Positions 22,501 to 36,500 of a DNA stretch of 64,000 nt are shown here, piece by piece (positions within the stretch are counted from its first letter, which is position 1; every line of letters starts with the position of its first letter). The stretch spans positions 186,001 through 250,000 of the forward strand of contig JAQGBZ010000029.1 in the NCBI GenBank assembly GCA_034687125.1, given 5' to 3'. The translations under genes were made by a program, and so were the position numbers. Below the pieces are notes generated by a model. That model made no database searches, had not been told where the DNA came from, and worked only from the letters and a program-made list of their open reading frames with translations. Origin of the DNA: Neelides folsomi (Eukaryota > Arthropoda > Collembola > Neelipleona > Neelidae).

Positions 22501-25500
22501 AGTAGGGACATAGGGTTTCTCCTTATCGCTCCCCGTCTCTCTCTCCCCTGAACCATTGGTAAGTCGTAAGGTGAGTAATATTATGAGTCTGTTTCATCCT
22601 CCTCCTACTACTCTCCGCTCCGTCTCTTCCGAAGAGCCGAAAACCTACAACAATGGAATCCTTCAACTCATCCCCCTTTTTAACCTTCAAGTCCACCACC
22701 AACGAACCAAGCCGGGAAATATTTAAATACTTATGTAATCCATTTACATATATTTTTATTCCTATTTAACTCGAGTGTACCATACAGATAAAGGTTTATT
22801 CCTACTGCTTCCACAAATGTACGGTATGGTATAGGAGCAGCAACTCATAATCATAATCATAATTCAAGGGTCTTTGTATGGAGGAGAATCGACCAAAAGG
22901 AAATTCCATTCATTTCCACTCTCACTACTTTTTAATGGTATTCTTATACTTATCTCTCTGTGTATAACAATGAATTTGTAGAAATAGAAAATCGTCGTGG
23001 AGCCCTTTAATATAATACAAATGACCAACATTCCGATTCAAATCCTCTTTTACCACTCGACCCTTCAAATGCATAAAATGGAGAGATATGGGTTAAACAG
23101 TTCTCAAAGGGGGTCTTAACCGCTCTGCTTTCTTTCTTCCATTCTCAAGAGGATTTATTGTCCACGATGACATTATGAGGTAATATCCAGCCGTTATTAG
23201 AAACTTTAAAAATTCAACTTCACCCATACAATAATGTATTATAATAACTAACGATAAGTACAGATATTTAATATTATATGATACATCCAAAATATTCAAA
23301 GGATCTCAATAATTCCATTCATTTTACCATATAAATTCAATATTAAGCAGTGAACCAGAACTATAGTAGAGCTAGTAGACATACCAGTACATGCATGTTA
23401 ATACATTACAAGTAGTGTTCTTTAAAGACTCACTTAGAAAGCCTTTGAGGACTTTAAGCTCTTGAAGGAGATTCTAAAAAATCCAAGTATCCTTTATAAC
23501 CCTTCAAAGAAATTTCCCCTCCTCCTTTAATAAATCCATTAAATGAATATTCAGGGCTAAAATTCGCCTTTAAATCCTTGGATCAAAGAAGTAGCATGAA
23601 ATTATGCATGGACAATATCAGTGAAGTGTAACGTAGGCGTGGACCCACTTTGAATGAGGCTTATAAAGCCACATTTTAAAATTTTAATCTTATGGTTTAT
23701 CATTCACGTCGACCACCCGTGGGAACAAAATGAAAAGAGACCATTTCAGAATTTTTTTATTAAAAGAAATTATCGTTTGAATAAAAAGTGCAAAATGAAT
23801 TCAGCTATTATGCCACATTTTAATATTTTGCTCATATTGAAAAACGATCCCAGTACTTAAGCATTAAATATTAAAATATATCTGCTTATTTTTCAAGCTA
23901 AAGTAGAATTTAAGCACCTTCAATCGTTCAATCCCCACATTCAAAACCTAAAGATCCCATTATGATAAATTCATAATTCTATGCCCTAGTGGATTTGTGA
24001 ATCTTTACTCGTTCCCTTCTTATCTTTATTGAAAGCCTTTTAACGCTCCTATACTAAAAGTATTGGTATTTTGCTTCTTAATATCTGTAATACAGGCTTA
24101 TGTATTACATAGATAAAAAAGTGAAAATTTTCTCAATATTTTGATACCAATCAATTTATTGCAATTACGGTGTAGTGAGAAATGGAAAACGCGAAATAAT
24201 TCATTATTCGAGAGAAATGAGAGAATCATTGGCCTTTAATATAATAAATTTCACTCGAGACTTTGGGACTTTCAAAGTTCAGTTTCTGACAACACAGAAG
24301 TGAGTTGAAAAGGGAAGTAAATGTGTTGTGGCTTCACATACTACCCCCTTGGGGTTTTTATATCTATGCATATTTTAGTAAGTGGATTGCTTTCATGTAT
24401 CAGGAACATAATCACAAAACACACCCTCGCCTCTTCTTCCCACTTCTCACATTTGAAAAGCGAGAGATAACTAAGCCTCTTCTTTTCGCCTTTCTACACG
24501 TGTTGAAGGTGATTCTATTTTATTTGGTTTTAAGTTTCAATGGAATACTATGTGAGTAAGTTGAGCATCTTCAACCGCATATGAAATTGAAGAACACAAT
24601 TTGCCTCTCCATATCCGTCAGTTGTCTTATTTTTTTACATTCCAACTTTCCATTTTAATTCAACAAAGATTTAAATAAGCAGAGAAAACGAGAGAAAAGT
24701 TACGCAAAACAATGATATACATAATGTACTATAAATATTGTAACAGATGAATATTACATACGATTTACGAAAAAGCAAAAAAGTAAAACCATATGCCTCA
24801 TCCTTATTACATACATGCTAATTTATATGTAAAAATATCAGTTTATATCAGAGCTTTTATATAAAATCTAAAAAAAAGTTGATGTCAAATTGTATGAATA
24901 GGAAATAAAATTATTCGCAAAAGACGAATAGATTAGATAATTATGAATTTCAAGTTTCATTTATTAAAATGAGATACTCTACAGAGTGCTAAATAATTCG
25001 ATTTATTTATTTGTGTATGCCATAATGTATATGTACATAAACACAGTTAAACACACTATATGATTCAGCAATACTATGGACTAAAACCTTTTTTGATGAT
25101 CCAGGTAATTTTTACAACCAACACTGAGAACTCTAAAAAGGTGAGCCTCTAAAATGAAGGAGCTTATTGTACAAATAGCACGATTGAAAGAAGGAAACGA
25201 GTTCGGAAGTGGATCTTTCCTCTAAAAAGTGCTCGACATTCTCATCATTTAAAAGAAATTGGAAAAGGCATAAAGACTACACGGGACTTGGGGCTTACAC
25301 TTAAGACTCGCTTTCACTCCGTTAGTTAAGAAGTTTGTCTTCAAAAAGCTCACCCTTTGCTTTTTAGTAATATAAAAATATCAGTATACTTTTAAATACG
25401 ACCACCGTTCGAGTTTTAGAGTAGGTGAAATAGTATTCTACAAAGTTAGCTATATGGGGAACACTTTCGTGGGCTACTCTTACTTTTAGAAAGCAAAAAA

Positions 25501-28500
25501 GTATCGAAATCAATATTTTGGAACGATCCATTCCAAGGACTCCGCAGTTTCACATCCGAGGAAATCAAAGTGGATGTATAGAATTTCCTTTTAGCCCACT
25601 TTAACTCTCCATCAACAATTAAAGTTGAACAACTTCCCAATTATACCCATTACAGGAGAAAGCAAGACAGTTAATCTAAACTTTAAACATGAAGATAAAT
25701 AGTAAAAATAATTCTTTGGATCTTTGAAATTAAATAAATAGTATAAATATAATATAAGAATAAACATTAAATTGCATCGCATAAAATTTAAATGGGTGGA
25801 TAAAGAAAATTACCGGACGCAGTTAAGATGGAGGGAAAGTTTTATTGAGGTGGCGCATAGTTGAAATGGAGAATGCAAACACAACTTGGGCTAAACTTCC
25901 TTTCTATCGCCGGAGCCTGACGCGATTCCATTTGAGTGCCCTATGTTTTCTATGCATTTGTGAAATTTTAGCCCAGCTCTTTGAAATGTAATGGAAACCT
26001 CAATTGATGCCGAAAGGAAACAGGGAAATGTACAAACGGCAGCGGTTAAAATATAGCTGAGAAAAGTGTTAAACTTTTCTTACCATTCTTCCATCGGTCT
26101 TTATTACTATGTACTTCCTTCAAATTTGCAACAAATTTGAGTTGATAAATTTTCTTTTAAATCCTTTCATTTCCGTTTCAAACTGGGAAACTAGTTTTTT
26201 TTAAGAAGGTGAGAAAGATCGGTCGAATGTTCAATAAGGAAAGGAAAACCGAGGTCGCCCATGAGCAGAACCAAACGAATGTATGGAGAAACTCATCTCA
26301 AGCTCCAACTATCCAACCGATTCGTTAGGTTTACGTATGCATGTAATGGGAAGAGGCAGAAAATCCGAAAAGAGAATGATCCAATATAGGAGAATGGTCC
26401 TGGGTTGGAACCATACTCGTAAAAGTGGGAGTGTGTGAGATGAAATGATGCATTATGAAAGTGAGTTGCTCCAAAGTTCTTTTGACGAAGAAGAAATTCT
26501 AATTCCATATTCAAATATCTATTCCCGGAGCAGTGTAATTTGGGCGTGTGGGAAGTGGGAACTCTATAGGGTGCGGATCAATATTATCAGTGGGTGATCT
26601 ATGTAAGTCTGTTCTATAAGCTAAACAGTTTATGCTTCTCGTAAAAACTTAAATCCTCAATGCGTTTCGCTAATTTAGTCTCTGATGGTTTTAGAGAAAA
26701 GCTTATATTTGTACTCTACTTGTATAATTTTAAAAGAATGTCTTGGGAATTTACTTATAGAAAAATATATCAGTTACCTAATTGTAAATCTCAATGAATT
26801 TTCATGTAAAGATTTCCTCCTTATATTACTCTTCATGAAAAGGAAAAATCGTTTTTATTTTAAAAGTTAAAAAATTTAACTTTTAACTCAATTTGAAATT
26901 ATAAAATTTTATTTTATTTAATTGTATTATAATCGATTGCCAATTTAGCTTGAGTGAATATTTTCTTATCCTTCCATCCTTACTTTCCTTTGTAAATTTT
27001 AACCTTACTATGTAACATATAATCTTTAATTAAGATATTTCCTTACGTCATTTTAGGATTAATTTTTGTTCAGAAAGTCAGTAAAATTTGCTTATTGCTA
27101 ATATAAGGTTGCGATTTACGAATTAAAATGGTTTGTTTATTTAAAGTTAAATGTTAAAGCACAAAATTAATCTTTTATTTAATTTAGGCATTAAAATATG
27201 TTTAAAGATATATTTTTATAAGTTATATGGTATTAAAGTAGTAGTTTTACCTTTTGGACTTCTGAAGAATTATTAAATAAAAGGCCGAGAAAAGTAGGCA
27301 AGTAAGTGGAAATGAATGACGTTTAATAATCAACTCACTTCACACACTTTTGAAAATAGGATTAAACAACTTGGAAAATACAACTAGACTTTTAAAGCAC
27401 ATTTTAATTAAAACTTGAGTGCTGTGAAGAATTGAAAATTACGTGCGATCTTCCAAATATTAATCACATTGGTCGTCACTTTGTAAAAGAAAATTCAATT
27501 AATTCGCAATCAATGTTCGCGACGTAAAATGATATAGTGAACCAGACTTCGTTAAAACAACATTAAAAAAATACTTGCTCGAGTCAATATTGGGCAGAGG
27601 AAATGGGAAAGTTTATGGGGAAATTGAGCCAACGAGAGAGAATAAATAACGAGGGAATGAGTTGTGTTAAAGAGGAAATGTGTCTGTCCTCCTGCGGTAA
27701 CGAATTTTTCTACCAGAAAGAGGAAACTGGGAAAATGCGCCCTTTCCAAGGTTTAAAGGAAATTGGGAGACCGACCCTCTTCTCCAGTCAACTCCAGGAA
27801 AACTACTAGCTATACGTGATCGTATGTATTAACTCCGTTCTCATAATCCGACCCCGATTGCGACTGCGTTTTCGCCCCATGTTAAAGGAATATGTGCAAG
27901 GGTCGAATCTGTACATGAAAGATGCAGGGGCTATATGCGTTGTTCTCCTGCACATTGTGTGCGTTCATACCCTACGTACGCTTTATATCCATATACTATT
28001 AATACATATAAAGTGCTCTTACCATTAGTTATATGCTACAATGGTACTCATTCTGGTTAGATCCACTATATAAAATTGTATAGAATCAAATTACGGAATA
28101 AGGGTTCCTGCCCCTTCTAACTCAACGTGATTGCATAGTGCATTAGATAGATAACGGACTCTTTGGATCCTTCCCGTCCCTCAGTTTACTTTCTCTATTG
28201 TGCGTTTGGAGCAGGATGTGGATGGCCGTGATAGTGAGTTGTGGAGTTTCCTCATGCTCCCTTGCATCTCCACACTCTCCAGTTCTCTCAGTAGTGGAAC
28301 AAGAAGGGGGACAGTCCCGACGACTAGGTTCATTTAAATTTCTTTTTTGCCCCATAATAGGAGGAAGAGATGGATGTGAATGAGACTCTGGCTCGTGCCA
28401 CCGCCCTTGGCATCTGCTTTTTATAGGATGAGTTTATTTGTATTTATTGTTATGTAAGCACCAGCTAGTGTTGGTGTAAAGGCATCCAAGCGAAGATGAT

Positions 28501-31500
28501 TTTAGTTATTTTATCCTTAATTGTAAAATATGTAATTTTTTTTTATTGAACTAGGTAAGAATAAAAGAAATTATATTATTAGGAAGCATTTTAAAAATAT
28601 TAAATAGTGATTTATTCATGTACTAAATTATACTATCTGTAGGTTTACATATTTTTATATTTAAGTATTTTGTATTTCGATGATTAAGATTTAGTTGATT
28701 AAGATTTAATAAAATCAGTATACTTAAGAATATGATTAAATTAATAATTTATTTAGTTATTGCTACTCAAATAAGGTGATACTTGCGTTCACTCTAATTT
28801 TTCCTTTTATAGTAAATGGTCTTTCTCTGAAGAATCTTGGGAAGAGCCATTGCCATTAGAAAGGGAGGGATTCCTAATGCTTAATTGGGCAATTTAAGCC
28901 CGATTGGCTCCCATTTTTCATTCTAATGGACCACCAGCAGCAAATTCCGACAAAATTCCCATATACACAAAAGACACATTGTATGCACTTTAAATGAACA
29001 ATGAGCCTCTCTTGACAATAAATTGTCAAGGATGGAAATTGGATTTTAATTTTTGATTCACACGGCATATTACAAGTCTGAGATCTTTTAGTTATTTATC
29101 CTATCTTCCTATCATTACTACTTATTGTTAGCCCATGGAATGATTATAAGATCAAAATTTACATTTTTTCCAATTTTCACATTTTATGCAAATTGGCATT
29201 CTTTACTGTTAAGTTCAGCATTCTTGTGGAGCTAAGAAATGAATAACTTCCACTCAAGCAGAATACTTATCATTAAAACTCACCATTATGCTTGCACATG
29301 CTTGTCATTTGGAGTAAACTTAATCCTCGTAAAACACGTTTATATTATGAAGTCAAATGTGATGGTATAAATTGGTCGCTATTTAAAATGATCTCTTGGT
29401 TTTCCATATATGGAGGTAGACGGAATCCCTTTGTCTGATCTCTGGACGAACTGACCCCTTCATCAACATTCAACATTCAACAAGCCCCATTCAGATTCCG
29501 ACAGGAGTGTAATGTATGAGATCTGATTCGAGGCCGTGGGCAGTCCTTACAAGGAAGAATTCTTTAGGATGCATTGTTGTGTTTTCTCTCAATTGCACCT
29601 TGCCTTTTGCATTAAAGGAATTTATCTCACCCTCCACGTGTACATTTAAACTTATTTCATCTCATCATTAACACGCCATTCTGAAATTGGTATTTAAAAA
29701 TAATTTGTAACATTAAATTCATTGTTACATCTCATGATCTAAAATAATCATTTTTAATTAACTTTCTTTTCCTTATCAAACCATAAATATTAAATTGTTG
29801 TAAAAATGCTTATTACTATGCTAAATAAAACTAATAAACCCTCACTGTTTGAATTGAAGTTTATTTTTAAAAACGACGCTAATTATGGTTAGTTTAATCT
29901 TAGGTTACTTTTAGGTTTGTTTATAACAAAATAAACGTTGAAGTTTTCCAACGTGGCTCCCAGATTCACCTACCGCTTCTCTTCCTTTCTAATTTTGGTG
30001 GTCGATGCATCTCTTGGCGCGAGAGGGAGAGCTCGACCCGTAAGGGAGAATAAAATTCCTTTGTTCACCAAAAGTATCCTTCATCCCGTTGCGTCATTTT
30101 CATTCCATAAATTCACAAATATCGGAATATTTGCTTATGGGTTATGTTTAAATTATAAATACTCTTAGCTCAGACATCACAGTTAGAATTTTGGGATTTA
30201 ATAATTTCATAGAGCGATTTTGAAATCTATAAAATTATAAAATGCTTAATTATGATATTGAATAATCTGATTGCTTTTCATTTCTTGAGTTGACAAGTTC
30301 AATATTCATTTTTACGACTGATTAATTTGTTAGCAATATGATAATGATAAGTTGAGCTTTTTCTCTGAGTTTATTTAAATTGCTCAAATAGTACTTTACC
30401 TTTTGTAAATGTATGTAAATCTAAACCTTTTTAATATAGCAATTGTACTTAAAAAGCTTGTAACATTATTTTATAAATTAAGGATATAAAAGTTTCATGG
30501 GCAAGACTTATAGGTATAATTTACATCGACTATTTATTTGTAATCATACTGTATTGTCAGGATTTCATTAAATAGAAAAACACTAATTGTAATAGGAATA
30601 AAAATTGTATTAATCATCCGCTTATTAATCTTTGTCATATCTCATTGCACATGAGTGGGCGAGTCTCGAGTTTGTTGCCGTCTGATGAAAATAAAGTAAT
30701 AAAAGTTTATAAAAAATTCACTTTTGGCCAAATAAATTAGAATGGAAAGGAGTGACCGTTGACCATCCTAATCCAACCTACTCAAGCTGTCTTTTTGTAA
30801 AGAACTGTACAGGTGTTAGTGTCAACTTGACTGCATTTAAGATCCACACACTGTCTCTCCATCCCCTCTTTCTTTGCTTATTCATGAATGGGCTTCAAAA
30901 TTATGCAAAAATTCGCTATCCATTTATTCAAGCCTAAACAGTCACCTAAATATTCCTCTTCGTACACCTTGATGGTTGGATGAATGTAGTGGGAGAATGA
31001 CCCATCCTTTAAAATTTGAATCAAGTCTTATGCAAAACCTGGGTGTGAAAAATGTATATTCCAATTAGGATTTATACGCATAAAGTTGAATGGGCCAGTC
31101 AGGAAAGCTTAATGCTTAAAAGGAGTGGATGCTGATAAGGTCTGTTTTATTTTCTATTTATCTCAAATCCAAATAATGAGAATAGAATTCTGTGTGAGCG
31201 GCATTAAAACATTGTTAAAATCTTCAATTTTATATTCTATCAGAAAGAGGAGTGTGAAGAGGATTGAGTCATTTGGGCCTCGAATAAAAAACGAGTGGTT
31301 TGATGGACCGAACATCGCGAGAAGCTGAGGAATCCCAAGTCCCATGGCCCTTTAGCTCGTCAACATAAAACAGGGAAATCAAAACAAATAAAATAAATAA
31401 ACACTCTATATAGAGACGCCTCCTCGGAAGAAAAAAGTGGAAATGGGGAGGGCGGAGGAAGCTCCGAAAGTGGAGACAATCAGAGGGTGGGTTAAAATAG

Positions 31501-32299
31501 GGCCAAGACACGCATCCTCCTTTGTCGTCAATTCCAGACAAGATTCTCTCGGCACAAGCCGAGAGTCCTCAATCAAAAGCAGGTGTGTCAGCTCGTCCTG
31601 CCCCCAACGAGACAAAATAGGGAGATTTGGAGAACAAGAGAGACCCAGCATGTGGATACATACGCTCACATATGTACAAATATGTATATGCAATTGCAAG
31701 AAGATGCGTCGTCTATTTTTCAATGTAGTGGAGAATCTGTTAAGTCAGACGAAGAAAGGCATGGGCTGGGTAATGGCTTCTTTTGAATATGAGCTGTGTA
31801 TGAGAGTGCCTCCGGTCCACTTGGCCACCAATATAAAATAATAGACTCCGACGGTGAGACAGGTTGGAGTTGAAAGAGAGCCCCTGGAGAGTCTTTCCTT
31901 GACCAGGGCATGAGTCCACGATGCGATCCAGCCGAGCCTCGTGGTCAGAATTCAGCGTGCGCTCGTAACTCTCCGGCGTAAATGGGACCGGTCTCCATGA
32001 ATTATATCAAATAAATTCACATGAATTTGTATCATATCTTGCGTCATAAACCCCTGTATAATTTTTATAATTATAAAGGAAGGAAGAGAAAAGAAAGCCG
32101 AAACATCATCATTAAAGAACGTTTTTAGCTTCATTTGGATCCAGTGGCTAAAAGCGAAAAGGTTACTTTATTTGAACCAAAATAAACAACACTTTAAAAT
32201 TGAAGGGCCGAGAGGCGTCTGTGCCTTTACTAACTTAAACTAAGACGCTTGGATATTAGGGAAGGAGTCCAATGAGTAATAGAGGAATGTTTATGCATG

Positions 32300-33492
32300 A
32301 AGAAGATCCTAGGATTCTGCTCCGCTTTGAGGACGATCAGAGAAGAAGTGAAATGAGGCTGAATAATGTAAACGGTGATTTAACCCTCGGTGAATTGTGA
32401 ACTCTGTGATGTCATGAGATTGTCCAATTCTCGTGGTTCTTCTCCGGCGAATGAGGTGGGTGGGATAAAAGTGGAGGGTCACAGGGTGGAGGTTTTGGAC
32501 CCGGCAGAAGATCCCCGTCTCTCTCGCCACCGAGGTAGGTGGTGGACCCAGAGCGCGAAAGGAAGGAGCAGAACCCGAACTGCTTTCGAAGGGGAGAGTG
32601 AGCTTCTCCATTGAGTCAGTCAGTCGGCTCCTCTGCCGAGTCAAGTCAAGTTCGTACATTTCATCCCCCGCAATTCTATCAGCAGAGAGAGAGATTGAAC
32701 AACAATAGAAGGAAAGTTCGCGTCCATCCTGTGCAAATTCCTTTTACATGTTGTGGAGTGCCGATGAGGCGCATCGTCGTCTCCCTACTCCCCTTCGCAC
32801 CTCTTCGAATATTATAATCTGCTGAGGCGACCAGACAGACCGGCTGGAGACTTCGAGCTCCGAGCGTGAATATTAATATTCACTCTTTGATTAAACCTCA
32901 CGACTCCCTTCAAAAAGTGTACTGGAACCGTAACTGATCCATTTGGACATTGATTTAATTTTCTCATCTGCCCACTCTTCCCCCAAATATACTCACTTAA
33001 CTCTTTCCTTCATTTCTCTTCCCACTTGTGTTGTTGGTCGGAGGCGGAGAAGCCCAAGGCGGACGGCGAAGCTCAAACCTTCCCCAGAGGGGATTTGAAG
33101 AACATTTGGGCTCTTTAGCCCTCCTCCGCCCTTTTATGTCCAGTGGGTGATTGTGCGAGCAGGAGCTGGTGGTGGAATTCATCCTCAATCAAAAATCATT
33201 ATTATACATACACGGACCTTCACACTCACTTGTTGAGATACGAATCAATCTCCAATCACTCGGAACTTCTTATTATTACGAGGTGGGGAATCTGGACACT
33301 GCGAGTGGAAACGTGTTGAGTGGATGTAAATGCAAATGTTCCGGATTGATCCCATCGAGTGAGTCCTTAAAGGGAGACCTCCTTCCCATTACTTCATGAG
33401 CGAAGGGGGGAGATCCTGAGAAGCCAGGATTGACTGTGTGGGCCTCTCGGACCTCGTGAGAAAGGAAACAAGAGACTTCTAATTCCTCCACG
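32300..33492 (+). promoter_or_regulatory. Likely perlecan promoter and 5' leader region
   Basis: This is the GC-richest kilobase of the window, lying just before the perlecan signal-peptide exon. It contains a strong plus-strand donor (CACCGAG|gtaggt, gt at 32535) and a good acceptor after a pyrimidine tract (cttttatgtccag, exon resuming at 33144), consistent with a spliced 5' leader. A TATTATAAT motif is near 32808 and an 18-bp perfect palindrome is at 32866-32883. On the minus strand an ATG-led frame (32659 down to 32309, MYELDLTRQRSRL...) is open, but I see no donor in a phase that fits kazrin. Transcript evidence would be needed to place the start site. Confidence 0.4.
32866..32883. promoter_or_regulatory. 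18-bp perfect palindrome
   Basis: GTGAATATTAATATTCAC reads the same on both strands with no spacer. It lies about 610 bases upstream of the perlecan ATG, at the sharp edge between the GC-rich island and AT-rich DNA. It has the symmetry of a dimeric factor site, but no factor can be named from sequence alone. Confidence 0.45.
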
Positions 33493-33588
33493 ATGAGTTG
33501 GGGTGGAAGCAAAGGACCCCAAGGGCCCTTTTTCTTCTTCATCTTCCTAGCGTTCACCTTGGCCCAGACCATTCCACAGCACCACCAG
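33493..33588 (+). CDS. HSPG2: Perlecan exon 1, signal peptide
   Basis: ATG at 33493 encodes 32 residues: MSWGGSKGPQG, a hydrophobic core FFFFIFLAFTLA, then QTIPQHHQ. It ends at the donor CACCAG|gtcagt in phase 0. The next accepted exon (52142) begins in phase 0, so the join is in frame. The core length and the small residue before the polar end fit a cleaved secretory signal, with cleavage near residues 24-26. The 18.5 kb intron between them makes the pairing an inference, although no better signal exon was found upstream of the SEA exons. Confidence 0.75.
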
Positions 33589-36500
33589 GTCAGTCAGTCA
33601 ACTCATTCATAGTAAACAGAGAGCTCACTCAGAGCTCACACCACGTCTGGGCGCTTGGTCTTCAAACAGACCACTATTTCGGTATTTTTCTTCCTCTCCA
33701 TTAAAAGGTTGAGAGGAATGGGATATGGCTATAGGTAGTTAATTGTAAATACAAGCTTATAAATACTTATAGTAGATCCAAACAATGATGGTCCTCCCAA
33801 CCCTCACGAACCAAATGAAGAAGGACCACTCAATTTGAGTTTTCTCTCGTTGAACATCTTATAACGATTAATAGTTCATAATGGGCTTATTATTATTACT
33901 CTCTGGTTGGGGTGTATGTCGACGGAAATAGTTATTTACCCTCCTTCTCTATTAATTATTTCTGTTTACATTGGAATTTCATTATGAGGGCTCTGCTGTC
34001 TCCTTGAGTCAAGTAAGAGATAATTACAGGTGTGCTCAGATTTCCTCGTGCCCTCTGCTCACTCTCATCCATCTTCATTTATTCTCCTTCTGCAAAGTGT
34101 TGGTTTGGTAGTTGGCCCTCATTCCACTTATATTAGTGAGAGACAGGCCAACGCATACATCATACTCGTCGAATTTTAATTTCATAATAGAGATAGGAAT
34201 GTCGAGGGAACCCCCCTTCAACATTGTTTACATCCCAGGTTATTTTATGCAAACAGTTGTCTCAAACTTCGATCTTTCATTTGTTCCGATCCAACAGCGT
34301 GGATGAGCCTTTGTTAGAAATTATCTCTACCTCTTTTTAATTTTACTTACGAAGAGTTTGTTTGCTAAGAATTAAGACACTCTTCCAGCTTTTACATACC
34401 ATTAATTGATAAACATGGTTTTAGACTGCGGAAGTGAGAATCTTCGTTTCTTGTTAGCTTCATCCAATGATGCTAATTGTAAATATTGATTTCAGTAAAA
34501 AGTTAATTTGAGTTTTTCTCCTCATAAAGTACAAAACTGTGATTAAAATTGAAATCTATTAGCTTTATTATATACACAGAATCCATTATACATTTAATAC
34601 ACTTATAAAATTATTAGTACAAATATGCACTACTGACCACGAGATATACCAATAATAAAGATATGTTTGTTATAATAAAAATATCATGTAAAAGATGTTT
34701 CATTCGAGTCTGTTAAACCAAGTTTGATAAATAATGATAAATGATAAGTAATGCGTTAAAATATGACGTAAGTCTTCCATTTTAGAAACAAAAATTGCCA
34801 GTAGCAAAAATGGCGTTTTCATTTTTGATTAAAAAATGTTTCGTCTATCATTTTATTTCGAATAATCTTGTTACACACATATTACATACTTATGTTTGAA
34901 CTATAAACGCACATTGCGCAAATTTAAAAATGACGCATACTCTGCAAATAATGAGTATAAATATCTCAAATAATACGTTTTATATTTATAATAAATTGAG
35001 AATCAAGTCTCAACAAATGATCCCAGACTTTTCCTATTGTTAACTTCGTTCTGTCTCTCATTCTCAATTTACGACTTTTTTCTTTCAACAACTAAAAGTT
35101 TTCATATAAGGCTTCTCATGACTCCTACATTGTGTCTGAGTTGCAGAAAGTGAGTGGGGTTAAAGCGCGTGAGGGAGTGAGGCCGAATCATCAAAATTGA
35201 GAATATGAGACGAGGATGGATGCGAATTTGTAAGTTGTAATAATAAGTGGCTATGCTAATGACTCTCCCTTCTTTTCGCTCCTCATCCATCAATCCCAGA
35301 CTTTGAAATGAGGAATCAAAAATATATTAAATATTTAGTTTATGCTCCAAGAAATGCTTACATATAAATCTTCCCATTCTTCAGCTGTCAAAGAGAATTG
35401 CTCGTGGTGATAAACTGCGAAGCTTCGGCTCACTTACAATTTGTGTCAACTGACTGGGAACTCGCCCCGCTTCAACTGATCTGCATAGATAATCCATGAC
35501 AAACTGCGAGAATGGCTAAGAGAAATCTCAGGATCATCGCGGGTCTCTTCAATGTCTCAGCATTCAACGAGAGGATTTCCTTATGTAATAGTTTATGAGC
35601 ACGAGTGTACGTACACGCCCTCACCAACTTTTTCTGGCTATTCAATACCAAAGTCCTCTTTAATCATTTACATCCTCAGAGGTCTTTGAAGCCAAATCCC
35701 CTTCCTAAAGACAAAACAGGAGATTAGCACTGAAATTAGCATTACATTAGCAAATTACTTGCATGAGTCCAAGTTCACGGTAGATTTGTGAGCTACGCCT
35801 TTTCATATATTTTTAATTGCATCTGGCATTTGCCTAGTAAGGTGATTCACGCTTATTAAATATTGCTAATGTAGTTATATTATATTAACTCTAAATAACC
35901 TTATAGAGATTGCTATTTGACCACATTTTGAACAAGTTCAAAATCATTATATCTGATCATTGCTAATTAATTCGAGAGTGTGTAGACTCCAATGGCACAA
36001 TCAATTATTTGCTTGATCACACTGGTGAGGAATCTCAGAGATTGAAAGCTTGTTAAGTGGAAAGTCTCAGAATGGCGGATGGAGCTGAGGAGTCTAAGAA
36101 TAAAGGAAAATCAATCTGGGAGGTGGGCAGAGATATGAGTCAATTTGAAAGATCGGAATGAAGGAATCTGGCCGAGACAGCCTGATTGGAGACGAGGATG
36201 GGAGGAAAGAAGGCGGAAGTTGTGGGCTAAGCTGCAAGTGCACATTGCAAACGAAGAGGGATGTCGGGAGAAGAACGCTCTGAACTTGGACAAGTTCCCT
36301 TATAAGGCCTGAGTTTAAATGCCTTTCCGACCACTGTGAAGCTCTTTTGCCCTACACGGACTCTCTTCTAATTACTTAGGATGAATTATACCACGACCAT
36401 CACTCCGATCACACGTCTCATCAAACGAAGGGGAAAGGAGTCAATACACTCCCGGATTCCCCTTCATTCCTAAACCCAGTGAAACTTGAGCCTTTTTATG

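Larger units (their letters stand above)
17998..33492. other. Intergenic region between divergent kazrin and perlecan starts
   Basis: About 15.5 kb with no convincing coding exon. GC-richer islands lie at about 18200-18850, 22330-22700, 28140-28440, 31270-31960 and 32300-33480. They have overlapping open frames on both strands, which points to base composition rather than genes, and they are candidates for promoters, untranslated exons or enhancers. A hairpin is at 19524-19554. The stretches 23000-27500 and 28450-31000 are AT-rich and featureless. No transposon-coded protein, tRNA or rRNA was recognised. Confidence 0.55.

Noticed and set aside
28143-28355. 70-codon ATG-led minus-strand frame, considered as another kazrin first exon
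   Set aside because: A gtaaac site in phase 1 exists but is weak, and the peptide has nothing in common with the two better first exons.
31269-31911. Cluster of overlapping open frames on both strands
   Set aside because: Four or more frames are partly open at once and none resembles a protein family. Better read as a regulatory or untranslated island.
32309-32659. ATG-led minus-strand frame starting MYELDLTRQRSRL
   Set aside because: The first 50 residues look protein-like, but the only donors are weak and none gives the phase 1 needed to reach kazrin exon 2. Kept as part of the promoter island.
33276-33572. 98-codon minus-strand frame over the perlecan signal exon
   Set aside because: It is the reverse complement shadow of the signal-peptide exon and leader.
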